Assembly (NCBI GenBank): GCA_019843655.1
Contig: JACDQD010000006.1
Coordinates: 22,462,246-22,526,245 of the forward strand
Direction: 5' to 3'
Length of the DNA stretch: 64,000 bases
Source: Lethocerus indicus
Taxonomy: Eukaryota; Arthropoda; Insecta; Hemiptera; Belostomatidae
Below the pieces are notes generated by a model, which was not told the DNA's origin, searched no databases, and saw nothing but the letters and a program-made list of their open reading frames with translations. Each line of letters opens with the position of its first letter. Within the stretch, counting starts at the first letter, position 1. Positions 39,401-51,269 of this stretch are shown here, one piece after another. The position numbers and the translations under genes are program-made.

Positions 39401-42113
39401 TCTGAAAATCCTGACTAGCACTCCAAATTAAACGACAACGATTTTTGTTCACATTGAACAGAAATATTCATCTAGCAATAAGCGACAATTAAATAAGGAC
39501 AAATTATTGGTCAGTATAAGCAGATGGGTTACATTATGTCAAGATTATCCAGGAAATTAAGGCAGGCAAATTGTCTCAAAGAAATTTCATCTGAAATAAG
39601 CTCAACTATTGAATCCGACCTTCTGTATAGGGAATTCTATGGATATGGAAACTTATGAATATTAATAGCCGTAGAATGAAATTGATATGAAGAACTGAAA
39701 ACTTGAAGCTGGGGTTTTTTCCCAGTCCACATCTGGAACATAAGTTGCAAGAGATGGAGATAGAGCGCGGACCGAGGACGGTGCCAAGTGGCCGATCTCT
39801 GAGTCACTATTCAATATCTCGAGATTATTATTAACCCCAAATACCGAAAGAGGGGTACCCTGTCTAGTTCTGGGACTGTGTCGCCCGATTGGCAAATTAA
39901 GCCCTGAAACTTCACAGCTGAAACACAACATGGACTTCAGACGACATATTTTACCAGGAACACCTTCATTACATCTGGAAATATCAATAGAAATGCGTTT
40001 ACATCAGTCTAACGTACGTAATATACGTATAAAAAATATGTAAATAAATAATATATAAATATTTTATATCCAATACAAAAATATGTTGTTTTTGTAATAT
40101 TTGTTTAGCTGGACACCCATTCAGAACTGGGGCAGTAGTTATAAAACTCTCAACCTATTACAAGATATAAGATAAAATTAATATATTTCCCTAGCTTTAT
40201 TTTTTTATACCAAACATAAATATTATTTCTAGTCAATCGGGTAGAATGCACTTTTATATGTTTAACCATTTTTAATGATTACAAATTTCAAGATTTATTT
40301 TAAGAAAAGTAGATATCACTTTTACAATTATTTCGTTTCGTTCGTTTTAAATTGTTAAAAACTTCGATAATCTGATATTTCCGTCCAAGCCTAAGATGGT
40401 TAACCGAGTTTAGGACAGATGATTACCCTTTTAAAGGCCAATTAAAGTATCGCTTTCGGATAAATGTATCGAATTTGCGGTCACTTCCAGTGGCCAGGAT
40501 GTATTCAAGCTGAACCGTTTCCACTCCTTGTAATTCGATCCGCGATTTTAACACTGTTTCGAACTGTACAGGATTACCAACAGAGATGTCTCGTGGAAGT
40601 CTGTCCCGTATTAAAAATGTGTAAAAATGTAAAAATTGGTAATACATGGGACTGATAATGGGGATAGGATCAGTGTGCGACTGGTAGGGGCGCATTTGTA
40701 GATCTATTTGAACACAAAAACAATGGATCATGATCTTGTTAGGACTGCATTATCAAACCACAAATATTTGTGGAAGGGAAACAAAAGGAATATTGTGACA
40801 TGCGTACGTATATCGGCTGCCTCTTTTTATGAATTGTTTTCTCATATGTATCTCTTGTAATCGGTGCCCCTTCAATGGGCGGCTACCTTATATTTTTAAG
40901 CAGGACTTAAGCTTCAAACGGGGCATACACCTGGGGTTTAATAGATAATCGAAAGGATAGTAAAAAGATATATTCATTTATTTTCCGACCAATTATATAA
41001 TATCTTCGTTATTCGGTCAATGTTTTAGGCCCAATATTTCGAAGTTTATTATAACGAACTTGGTATACACTAACTTGTTTTTCTAGTCGGCAAACCCAAA
41101 TTGGAGGCCTAGTTTCTGGTGGTGTGCCGAGTGAAGGAGATGATGTTTTGGTTTGAGTGGCGCAACCGGTTGTAGCAAACGACGAACAAACCTCACGCGG
41201 TCGATTAATCATTGGCGGATCACAGACTCCCATTCCAGAGAGGAAGGTCGGAGGAAACGGACCATTTATTAATCAAGATACTCGAGACATTTTTTGCTTA
41301 TGTCCACACCAAATATAGCAAACAGGAAATACATTCTTATTATATATTAAATATAAAATAAGTTCTTCTCTCAGTACTTGAACAATTGTACCATATGAAA
41401 ATGTTTTCTTTCTGAAATCCAATTTAAACGCATATTATAATTGATAATTTGTATGTACTAGACAGTAGTCCTTATGTAGTCCATCTAACAATAAAAGACC
41501 GAGAGATTCTTTTTCCTCTGTAAATCGTGATTTTGTTAGCTAAGCGTTTTATTGGTAGTCCTAATTTCCGGTTCAAGTCGATTCATTTGAGACGGGCATG
41601 GGGGATTTCAGGTATAATTTCTGTTGGATGTTTAAGTTAGGCTGTTGACATTCTGAACGCTGAAACTGGTAGAACGAGCGACGAGTCTTTTCTGGACGGT
41701 CGTATTAGGTAAGGGGGCGCTGACAATGGGAGCACTTCCTCCGGGCCCGAACACTGGCTGCTGAAAGGGAGACCCAGTAATTGGGACGCCCACGGCCACC
41801 ATCCGTCCATTTCCTATGTCCGACGCGACACACGGAATTGGATTTCGGGAAAAATATAACCTCCGCCCGCCCCGGATGACTTTAACAGCCTAAACCGGGT
41901 TCGGTCTGGTTTCAAATGAGGCAACAGGGGACATTGTTCTGTGTTCTACAGCTAGGATAAAAAGTTTAGTGTCCTTATATAATTATCTTATGATTCTAAC
42001 CGCATTCCGATTTGCAGCGGCTTTCTGTTCTGACGAACAAATATGTTATACCGAATTCATAGCTGAAAGGCCCAATGTGTTAATATTACTTCTGCCGAAG
42101 AGAACTCTATTCC

Positions 42114-42237
42114 GTAGATTTCGCGTGTTTCTGTCTCCTCTCGCCTGTTTGGTCTTTTGCCAAGAAACATGCCAAAAGTGATTAACACCGCTACTGAAGA
42201 TGGCGATCAGCAGACCACAAAACAGGTATTCTAAACT
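42114..42237 (+). mobile_element. Foldback repeat element, short copy at 42.1 kb
   Basis: The sequence runs from GTAGATTTCG through GTTTCTGTCTCCTCTCGCC, GTTTGGTCTTTTGCC, then AACACCGCTACTGAAGATGG to CCACAAAACAGGTATTC. This equals the two ends of the 47.5 kb element with an internal deletion. It is flanked by a perfect 13-base direct repeat, AGAACTCTATTCC, at 42101-42113 and 42238-42250, which defines the insertion limits. Confidence 0.85.
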
Positions 42238-42929
42238 AGAACTCTATTCCCTCCCAATAGGTATCATTCATTCCGCCCTCTTTTCTTGAACATAAATGTA
42301 ACCCCAATTTTTTTACTGCGTACTGCTTCGGTTTAAGAGAATTTTTCAAAAATATAAAAGGTGAGATAAGTTTCATCTCTTGATTTTCACGAGGGGCAAT
42401 TAAATTTATGGTTTTATTGCGGCCGGTATTTGAGCGAACAATAACGTGCGTGTTATTATCAACGTACAATAATACGTCAATAACGTACAATCAACGCGAG
42501 CTTTGTTCTTTATTTCGCTTCAGCGATAGTCGTCCTCGCCCAATCCGCTCTTCGGAAATGATACAACGCCGCTGCCATTCCTGACGCAGTTCCCGACTGG
42601 CGTCTTAAACCCATTGCCGAAGATAACAATTGAATATTTATGGCCGTTGATGTCATCGTTCATCGAATCCACAACTCCGCATTTCCTTCGAAAAACCATT
42701 AAAATGAGCAGGCGTCGCTCCCTAAATTAATTATTTATTGTTATCAGCAGTAACCACGCTACAGAGCTCCCGATTACTCAACTATAGCATGGATACGCGT
42801 AGATTTCGTGTGACAGTGTAAGTGATAGTAACAGTGTAACATACCTTATTATTTTTATCTTACAATATTAAATTTTTATTTGTGTATAAAAGTTTTGCTT
42901 TCTCTTTAAATAAAAGTTATTAGATATAG

Positions 42930-43840
42930 ATAAACTAGCGCCCTCCTGACTGTGCGGAAATGTACTTAACTAAAGTTCGTTGGGACCACTTGCACCGATT
43001 AACTTGCGCCCCCCTGAGTGTGGTGCGGAAATGTACTTAACTAAAGTTCGTTGGGTGTACTTACACCGATAAACTAGCGCCCCTGAGGATGGTGCGGAAA
43101 TGTCCTTAACTAAAGTTCGTTGGGACCACTTGCACCGATTAACTAGCGCCCCTGAGGGTGGTGCGGAAATGTACTTAACTAAAGTTCGTTGGGTACACTT
43201 GCACCGATAAACTAGCGCCCCCTGAGGATGGTGCGGAAATGTACTTAACTAAAGTTCGTTGGGTACACTTGCACCGATAAACTAGCGCCCCTGAGGGTGG
43301 TGCGGAAATGTACTTAACTAAAGTTCGTTGGGTACACTTGCACCGATTAACTAGCGCCCCTGAGGTGGTGCGGAAATGTACTTAACTAAAGTTCGTTGGG
43401 TACTTGCACCGATAAACTAGCGCCCCTGAGGGTGGTGCGGAAATGTACTTAACTAAAGTTCGTTGGGACACTTGCACCGATAACTAGCGCCCCTGAGGGT
43501 GGTGCGGAAATGTCCTTAACTAAAGTTCGTTGGGTACACTTGCACCGATAAACTAGCGCCCCCTGAGGATGGTGCGGAAATGTACTTAACTAAAGTTCGT
43601 TGGGTACACTTGCACCGATAATCTAGCGCCCCCTGAGGATGGTGCGGAAATGTACTTAACTAAAGTTCGTTGGGTACACTTGCACCGATAAACTAGCGCC
43701 CCTGAGGGTGGTGCGGAAATGTCCTTAACTAAAGTTCGTTGGGTACACTTCCACCGATTAACTAGCGCCCCCCTTAGGGTGGTGCGGAAATGTACTTAAC
43801 TAAAGTTCGTTTGGGCACTTACACCGATTAACTAGATTAC
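42930..43840. repeat. Minisatellite, about 13 copies of a 67-71 bp unit
   Basis: The phrase GTGCGGAAATGT recurs at 42952, 43023, 43092, 43161, 43231, 43300, 43368, 43435, 43502, 43572, 43642, 43711 and 43782, giving spacings of 67-71 bases. Each unit contains TACTTAACTAAAGTTCGTTG, then CACTTGCACCGAT, then AACTAGCGCCCCTGAGG. Copies are very similar, with small indels in the C-run and after GTTGGG, so the array is young or homogenised. The core AACTAAAGTT holds a short inverted repeat (AACT/AGTT). No ORF spans the array. Confidence 0.97.
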
Positions 43841-45436
43841 TAAAAATAAACTTTTTTCAATACATTTTGGATCAACAGGAAAACTTTTATGATCGTAAAT
43901 ACCAGATAGGTTTCCTGTCTAAGGCTTTTGTTCGCGAGGGTTGGGAATATCACCCCAATATATTTCCTAATTCCATCTACGCATGGAAACCACATGCAAT
44001 GGATAACCATTGACGGTTGACCAGTTCTCATAGGCTCCAATAAAAACGTATTCGGCATAGAAGATATGGAAGAATGCGTTTGGAAGTGGGCCTTTGGAAA
44101 TGCTTGCGTGGGCGGTACCCGTATTTATAGGACGGTCCGTTCTGGCCCCGGGTCGCAACCGCTCTGTCCAAAGCAATTGGATTTCAAGTCAAAACATTGC
44201 AAGTAAAAACAAGCGGGCGGTAAACTTATGCCGGGTTCTCCAACAATTAATTAGCCACTTCTGTTTTTAACCAAAGGACCCCGATCTAATTGGGTCACAA
44301 ACAATAAATATCGTCACACAATATATACTACAATAAATACTATCTATTAGAATAATTGATGCAGGTTGGGCTACTGAAATAAATTAAATTAAAAAGATTA
44401 TCTGTTTTAAAAAGATTGTTTGATTGAATTATAATAATCTTCTGTTGTTTTCTCCTTCAAAATTCCTTGAATCTTCCGATATACTGTGTAATAGGGCTGC
44501 AAAAGAACCATTATAATGTGGAATTGTATCCTTTATTGTTTGGAAGAAATTATTGCGGAATTATCTAGAATAACGACCTACTAGAATTTGTTAATTGGTC
44601 TCAAGAGTTTCCCGAGAACTGATAATTCAATAAGCAGAATAGTCCTCGCAGATATGACCTGTTCACATTGTTATTAAAGAAAGCAATAACGGTTTCTTAT
44701 CATTATTGTGCCTCAGAAAGAAATGACGTCAGAAAATAATAGAAACTTCAGAAACTCATATAATATGGTCCAGAAATCCAATAGTACTGTTGTGGAATAC
44801 TGTTACTGGTGAGGTATCGAAACTAGTTTGACGACCCGATAAAATATAGCTAACAGAGGGTAGAATAGTGTCAAAATTCGCCTAGCGGGCAGGCCTGAAA
44901 TAGTCGTGATTTGTCAAATGCCCACTTCCCGGCATACACACGGAAGAAAGGCGTTCATCCAAGAGCTTACCATCCAAGTGAATTTGGAAAGTGAACTGGC
45001 TCGCGGAACTTGGTCCGCTGCTTTGGCAAATTGAACGAACGGTCGATCTACCGGGCGGTGGCAGACCCCATTTCTAAGATGGAAGGAGAAACTTTTAGCG
45101 GCCTGTGGACAGAATTCATGATCGGGCGCCTAACCCGTTTGCCCATTGTTCAGTAGCCGTATTAACGCAGAACAGTTAGCCTACACCGACCAATACCGTC
45201 CATTGAAAATTAATTCAAATTTCAGTTTTTTTTTCAGTGTATGTGTCACGCAAGGAGCGTGATATACTCTTATCTGCCGAGGTCAGTAAACTTCAATGGT
45301 TCATTGCCTGTAAAAACCTTACAGATAGTTATATTGAGGGTATAAGATTGCCATTGTAACTTATGACACACATTTGATATCCTTTTTGTCACTCTTCGGA
45401 GTTTTTATATCGTGTCCATGCTCACATTACTAACGG

Positions 45437-45480
45437 AACACTACTGGCGATGAGGGGAAGCCGAAACCGGTCCGGCCTGG
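45437..45480 (+). mobile_element. Foldback element fragment
   Basis: CACTACTGGCGATGAGGGG followed by AAGCCGAAACCGGTCCGG resembles the arm segment CCGCTACTGAAGATGGCGAG and CAGCCGAAACCGGTCTAGC. It is short and diverged. Confidence 0.5.
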
Positions 45481-45546
45481 GATAACAGAGAGAAAAAAAG
45501 GACGGGTGTCGATTAGAACGGGATTGTATCGCCAAGTCTGGTTTTC

Positions 45547-45594
45547 GCAACACTTCCAGTCGCAATAATGGCAGCGGCCCCTGCTGCCGTAAGT
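45547..45594 (+). repeat. Diverged duplicate segment A ending in GTAAGT
   Basis: GCAACACTTCCAGTCGCAAT followed by AATGGCAGCGGCC and CCTGCTGCC|GTAAGT aligns without gaps to 45868-45915 (12 mismatches in 44 bases by my count). Half of the differences fall on one codon position. It may be a duplicated small exon of an unknown gene, or an old tandem duplication. Confidence 0.45.
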
Positions 45595-45867
45595 CTGTTA
45601 AATTTCTATTCGATACGGATGCTTAATCGGGCTTATCGGTACAGGCCGGTCAGGAAAGCGTGAGAAAACGGAGGAAATATTCGGGACGAGTGAGTCCAAA
45701 AACGGGCTGACGCCAAAGTCCGAAAGTAGTTGGGTTAGAGTGCGAGACAATAGACCCCCGTACCCGTTGTCGTAACGAGCATCCCGTTAGGGACGTTACT
45801 GTGAGATACTTACGAAGCACTTCGCTGCACAGCCAGCGGGGAATTTTCCAGATACTAGTAAACCGCA

Positions 45868-45915
45868 GCAACAATGCCAGTTGTAATAACGGTAGAGCCA
45901 CCTGTGGGCGTAAGT
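45868..45915 (+). repeat. Diverged duplicate segment B ending in GTAAGT
   Basis: Partner of 45547-45594. GCAACAATGCCAGTTGTAAT continues to ACGGTAGAGCCACC and TGTGGGC|GTAAGT. A TTTTCCAG acceptor-like site lies just upstream. In the frame where differences favour third positions it reads NNASCNNGRATCG. Confidence 0.45.
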
Positions 45916-47542
45916 TTCGTCAGCTTTGTTCCATACCGCGGTCTCGTTCATTTCATCTCCCTTACCGATCGAATTTGAAAAGGCGAGGAAACGTAGCGAA
46001 AAGTTGAGGTAGGTCCGTCATGTTCTCCCCCCTTGAGGGTATGAATTCTCAGTCACAGATTGCTAAGGCTCTGTAGGGCGGAGGGAAAAATCACGCGGAC
46101 AAAAAGTTATCGAACCCTCATGGAAAGAACTACTTGGACTGGAATTTCTTCATGTATGTTATACATGTTACGATTTTTACTACTGTCCACTTTCAGAGTG
46201 TCCTCCGTTATTCGGCCGGGATTACGCAACTCACCCGGTCATAATGTCGAAAGAGGAAAAAAATCGGTGTGAAAATTGGATGATTTCTGATCCTGGAAAC
46301 GGGTAGATCGAGCGGGTAGATATAGTTAGTGGCGGGAGGGGGTTTGAGGGCGCGACATGTGTTGTGCGGCCTTGACTCACTGAGCTTACGAAAACCGCCT
46401 CCCCCTTACTTGTTACGGTCAGACCTAGTACGGGTTTTATTTAACCGGCCGCGGCCTCCCCGTCCTTCTTGAGTATCAAATCGCGGTTTGTGGGACAATC
46501 TGAAATTTATCGCCGCTAGAGCTATTGACAGGTAATGCCTCTCGTACAATCTCCTGGACGGAATCCGCAGAAAGCCACGTTTATTTATTTGGAAAGGGGG
46601 CCCAGCCCCTTGAGAACGGGAGGATTGAATACTACGCGGAATTAAATAAATGATAGAAAAATTATAATTTATATATTATATTATATTTAATAATATAATA
46701 GCTAATATATTTAAATTTTGCTTTAAGAAAGTGAACATTTCCTTAAAAATGTAAGAAAACCTTTAAATTTACCTTCCCTGGTAACTATTTATATATGTCG
46801 TGTAGATTAGATAGATGATGTGTATAGATATGGAAAGGTACATAATTTCGTTTAATTGCGCACTTTAATGGAGTAATATACGATGTGCGGCAATTTAATT
46901 ACCGATAATACACTTAACGATAATCGGCGCCCAATCACGCGTTACACAGTTACGTGTTGTAAAATAATGTGCAGGAAAACCCCTTCGGGGAATATTCCCA
47001 GAAGGTTATTTTATTAGGTTTCTAGGATAATACAAATTTCAGGTGGGAAAAAATTCTGGCTGAAAATTAAAAGTCGCCCAGACAAAGATCAGCGGTAGAC
47101 AGTTTTCGCGCTTTCCGAAATCCCGTATACTCGATTGGTCGCCGTTTGTTCGACAAACGGACGACTTCTAGGCGACTATGACTCGGCGTTCCGAATTCGG
47201 GAAGGGTTCCGTACGGAGAGTTGAGGAGGTTACCATGTAACTGGGTCACGTGCCGATGGAATGATTGCAGACCCCCTTCGGAGAAGTACTCAAATTCGTA
47301 CCGTACCCGGGTAGATCCGGTACGCGTTTCAAGTCCGAAAACAGGGAAAAACTATGACTATGAAACGTAAATACGCTTCTATTATTTGCTCGTTCGGCTC
47401 GCACCTTAGGGGGGTATTTTTATTTTTGTAAGGTAAAAATGTTATTACTTAATGTTTCTGTACAGAAATAGATACTGTGTTGCATTATGTGTTTCATTGA
47501 ATTGTATTAATAAACGTAATGTACAATATATATACATGTATA

Positions 47543-47856
47543 CCTAGATTTTGTGTGTTTCTGTTTCCTCTCGCTGGTTTGGTCTTTTGCTAGACCGGTT
47601 TCGGCTGCTCGCCATCTTCAGTAGCGGTGTTAGTCATTTTTGGTACTAGTGACAGTGTAGTAGTACAAGTGACAGTGACAGTGCACTGAGGATGCCCGAA
47701 AAACATCCAAAGTGCCAAAAGTGACTAACACCGCTACTGAAGATGGCGAGCAGCCGAAACCGGTCTAGCGAAAGACCGAACCAGCGAGAGGAGACAGAAA
47801 CACAAAATCTACGGTATTCCAACCTCTCGCACACAACAAAACAGGTTATGTTAAGC
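47543..47856 (+). mobile_element. Foldback repeat element, copy at 47.5 kb (fullest copy)
   Basis: Two arms of about 96 bases are near-perfect inverted repeats: 47546-47643 and 47715-47810, around a 71-base loop rich in AGTGACAGTG. The left arm reads AGATTTTGTGTGTTTCTGTT onward to CATCTTCAGTAGCGG. A one-sided tail of about 46 bases (to AACAAAACAGGTTATGTTAA) follows the right arm. The element is flanked by a 13-base direct repeat TATATACATGTAT (about 47529 and 47857). No coding capacity. Related copies at 32.8 and 42.1 kb share both ends. The orientation given places the tail on the right. Confidence 0.85.
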
Positions 47857-49456
47857 TATATACATGTATGTTTTATTTGGGCCATTTTACCCTTGAGAGC
47901 TTATCCTGGTTCACCAATAAATTGCGGACAACGATCGAAACTTAATAATCATCTGGTCCTCCGGGAACGTTCCCATATTTCTGTATGATATTAACTATCT
48001 ATATTGAAGCAGGCCCAACAGAAAAATAGAAATTATTTAAGGACTACCACCCGCGTTATCGCTCCGACTTCTTTTGTTTGTACTCGTCCCAGATAAGGTG
48101 TCCTGGAACGTTCCTGATAAATGTTTAATCGGTTGAAATCATTTGTTTGACTTGTGGACTGACATTCGAGTACAAAACGTTTAACGCGTAAAGAGACATG
48201 CCCGTTCTATTCAAATTTTAATATAGCAAACTATCGTCATGTAAATTCTTCAAAATACACTGATTATGTACCCTCGTATAATTAAATAAAAACGACATAA
48301 ATGGCCAAAACAAAGGTTTTTAATGGCTATGACTTCAAACTTCATGTACAAACTTTATTAAATAATCGGCAAAAGTAGATACTGCACTATATCTGCACTT
48401 TCACTGGAATTTTGTTTCAATTACTTCTTATCCCTACCACTCATTATATATGGGCATCCCGCTGCTATTGAGAGCCGAAGCCTTATAAGTGCAAGTTTAG
48501 ATGAAACGCAGTTGTTCTGGAACAAATTATCTAACTGAAATATGTAGTTAGTGAGCGCGAATCATTTAACACGAGGAGAATTTCGAGCAATGAACTGAAT
48601 TATCCATCGTTTAATTTAAATAATTGTTCGAAAACACATATCGTAAAGAATCCAGACAAAGAACTGTACTATCAGTGCTAACCAGATGAGTTATTGGAAG
48701 CGATCTCTTATCATGTCAAGTACCTCACTTGGTTGACGGAATGCTAGCGCCGATGTTTGTGGCGAAAAACCACAGGCTAGACAGGTCTAGCTCATGGCAA
48801 TAGCTCTCCTCTGTCATTTCCATCCTGTCCGCTCTCGCTTATTCTCACTTCATTGAAAACAAGATTATCATATTTGTTGGGTTTGATAAGAAAATATCGT
48901 ATCCATTTGTCAGGTCACCGAACCCGGTGAAGGCAGACAAGAAACGGATCTCCGCCAGAATCCTCCGTACTCTGCCCCGGTTTTCTCCTTAGATTTTTGC
49001 TTTTGGCCCTTCTTCGAAGCCTTCCCGAAAGTTTAATTGTGACAGGAAGCGTTCACAGTTTTCAATTTAAGCGAACTAGACTAAACAACAGACAAAAGGC
49101 CTCGACATCTGCAGAAGAAAGTTTCTCCCCTCCACGGCGTGCTTAATAAAGCCTCGAGCCATAATGACCCGCTTCGAATTGGGACAGACATGACTAATTG
49201 TACACGGTTCCAAATTAGTTGTTGCCGGTATATGAATTAATAGTTGGGAGACCGACTAACGCGCCGTCTATCTGTTTTTCTCCCCGGGCCGGTTTCCAGA
49301 AGTTTTGTGACATCGATAATTGGGCGTCGATAAATTAGCAGAACGGAAATTGAATTTTTGACGCAACGCGTCAGATTTGAGCTGGTAACACTCCAAAATG
49401 GGTTAGACACCCGAAATTATGGAATGATATATGGTGAAGATAAATACTATGTTCTC

Positions 49457-50254
49457 TTTTCAGCAGTTTATAAAATGGCAGCCAAGTACTGACGAAAATA
49501 TCTGGTGCTATTACCACTGACGTCAGGGTTGTGTTTGTCTGGTTTATGTTTACTTCAGAGTCGACTGCCGGACTTAAACGAAGAACGGTTGCTCTTCTGC
49601 TCGTGAAATATCTGTGGAGAGGTTCTTAAAAAATGTCGTGCAAGTACCCTCACACCTAGGCTGGAGTCAATATTGGTTAGTTTAACGGTGAACCAACACA
49701 AGAAAATCTACGAAGGAAAATCCAACTTTTATGTTAGTTTTAGAGTAATATAAATAATTGAAAGTTCAGTTATAAATAATATAAATAGTTAAAAGTTGTT
49801 CAATTCCTGAAATAACTATTGTACGGAGAGAGATTACATAAATCATAACATTTAATGTATGAGTAAGCCAGTTGCATTCAGATGCTTTTCTTTCGAAAGT
49901 TGAAAGAATTGGTGGAAAAAGAATATTAGAACCGAGAGATCGCTCTGTCTTTCAGTTATGTAAACCTTACTCGGCGCCGGTGGGAGTTGAGTTGGTAAAG
50001 AGGCTGCCGATTCCAGACCATGTAAGGAAGTTGGGGACCTTAAGGTTCAATGATAGCCATTAATGACTCACGCGGTATTTCTCCCACCCCTCTACACTGA
50101 TATTTCACAAGCAGAAGAACGGCCGTTTTTGTTTGTTAAGTCCCCCAGTCCTCTAAACTAAACATAAAACAGACAAACACAATTCCTGACGTCAGTTGGA
50201 TAGAACCAGATATTTCTGATACTACTTGGCTGCCATTTTATAAACTGTTGAAAG
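49457..50254. mobile_element. 0.8 kb element with long terminal inverted repeats
   Basis: The left arm 49457-49625 and right arm 50081-50254 are imperfect inverted copies. Shared pieces include CAGTTTATAAAATGGCAGCC, AAATATCTGGT, CTGACGTCAGG, TGTGTTTGTCTG, TTTATGTTTA, GTTCTTCTGC and GTGAAATATC. About 455 bases of unrelated interior lie between them. The interior holds one frame of about 60 codons (49872-50063) with no recognised domain. It looks like a non-autonomous DNA transposon; I could not identify the superfamily or a clean target duplication. Confidence 0.82.
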
Positions 50255-51140
50255 TTGAAAATTCTATTTATTTCAACTAGATTTCATTCTATCATTTTGG
50301 GAGCCAAACCTGAGTTTTAAAAGCTTGGACATCTGGGTTAATTCCATATACAATCAAGTAATTATACCAGTTTCTCAATCAAATAAATTTATTGAACAAT
50401 GCGTACCTATTATTAAGCCATTATTATATTTTTAAATGCATATCAAAGAACATTGTGAGGATAAATAATATATATAATATAGTATCATGTATAGTGTATA
50501 AAACAAAATGTTGAAACATTAATATATTATGAAAATATGGCCTGTTTCTAGGCTCTGAAAAAGTAATAAACTGTAAATGAACATGTGAATGATAAAGTTT
50601 GGATTTTTAATAAAACTAGGAACTTCATTGAACCTCCATAAATATCTAACACCTTAATAATACCTGTAATTTTATTTCATTATAAGTTAACAAGCTTGTT
50701 TGCCAAAAAGGTGAAATATTACATAGGAAATTTACAATTCAGATGTTCTATGGGACTAATTGTATGACATCAATTGAATACATTAAATTAGACACAATTA
50801 ATTTATCAAATAAAATCAATGCATCATACATTATACTGGAACAATTCACCCATTATTGTAGGAAGGAATATAATTAATACAAAATGTTAATTTACATATA
50901 ATATATATTTTTGAGCATAATATAGTTTTTTTCAGTTTAATTTATATAGCACAATTAGCCCCAACAGCTTTTATGCACTGATATAGTTTAACTTATATAA
51001 TAAAAATATTTTGGCCATATTGAATTATGAAATTATTACAGGTCTATCAATCATGTTATACATTACAAATAACTTTAGAAAACATTTTCTTTTGTCGCTT
51101 TAAAAAATATAGGAAGTACAATGATGAATACAGACTGATT
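50255..51140. other. 3' flank of the RNA-binding protein gene
   Basis: AT-rich sequence holding the 3' UTR on the minus strand. An AATAAA on that strand lies at 50671-50676, about 465 bases after the stop. The CpG-poor zone starts about here. Confidence 0.5.
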
Positions 51141-51269
51141 TCACAGATGAACGATATATGTATAAAAAAAACTTTCAGCTACCAAATCTTTAGCCTGCTC
51201 AGTTGTAAATGCAGGATTGTGATGCACATGGGGATATGCAACAGTTTTGTTGTCCTTAGTAATTAGAAC
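51141..51269 (-). CDS. RNA-binding protein exon 9: end of dsRNA-binding domain and stop
   Basis: The exon starts TTTGTAG|GTT and encodes VLITKDNKTVAYPHVHHNPA, then FTTEQAKDLVAES ending FFYTYIVHL and TGA. The final helix (EQAKDLVAES) corresponds to DEAKTYAAEYTL in A1CF. AATAAA on this strand occurs at 50671-50676. Confidence 0.88.
   Translation of the reverse strand, partial: VLITKDNKTVAYPHVHHNPAFTTEQAKDLVAESFFYTYIVHL

Larger units (their letters stand above)
32161..42929. other. Intergenic region with foldback elements
   Basis: No supported gene. It holds copies of the foldback element at 32.8, 36.3 and 42.1 kb. Frames such as 35530-35882 and 40423-40731 overlap on both strands and are not recognisable. 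A T-arm-like GGTTCGAAACC at about 34850 lacks the rest of a tRNA. Confidence 0.5.
43841..49456. other. Intergenic region between minisatellite and inverted-repeat element
   Basis: No supported gene. It contains foldback element material at 45.4 and 47.5 kb and the duplicated donor-ending segment near 45.57 and 45.89 kb. The composition is CpG-rich up to about 46.6 kb, with an AT-rich patch at 46.65-46.9 kb. Confidence 0.5.

Noticed and set aside
42930..43840. CRISPR-like array
   Set aside because: Repeats are about 69 bases with no unique spacers, and the surroundings are insect DNA. It is a minisatellite.
49872..50063. 63-codon frame inside the inverted-repeat element as a transposase remnant
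   Set aside because: No transposase motif could be recognised. It was left as unidentified element interior.
21889..51140. About forty open frames of 60-130 codons between the genes
   Set aside because: They occur on both strands, overlap one another, lack recognisable domains and exon-like borders, and their number fits the higher GC content of the region.
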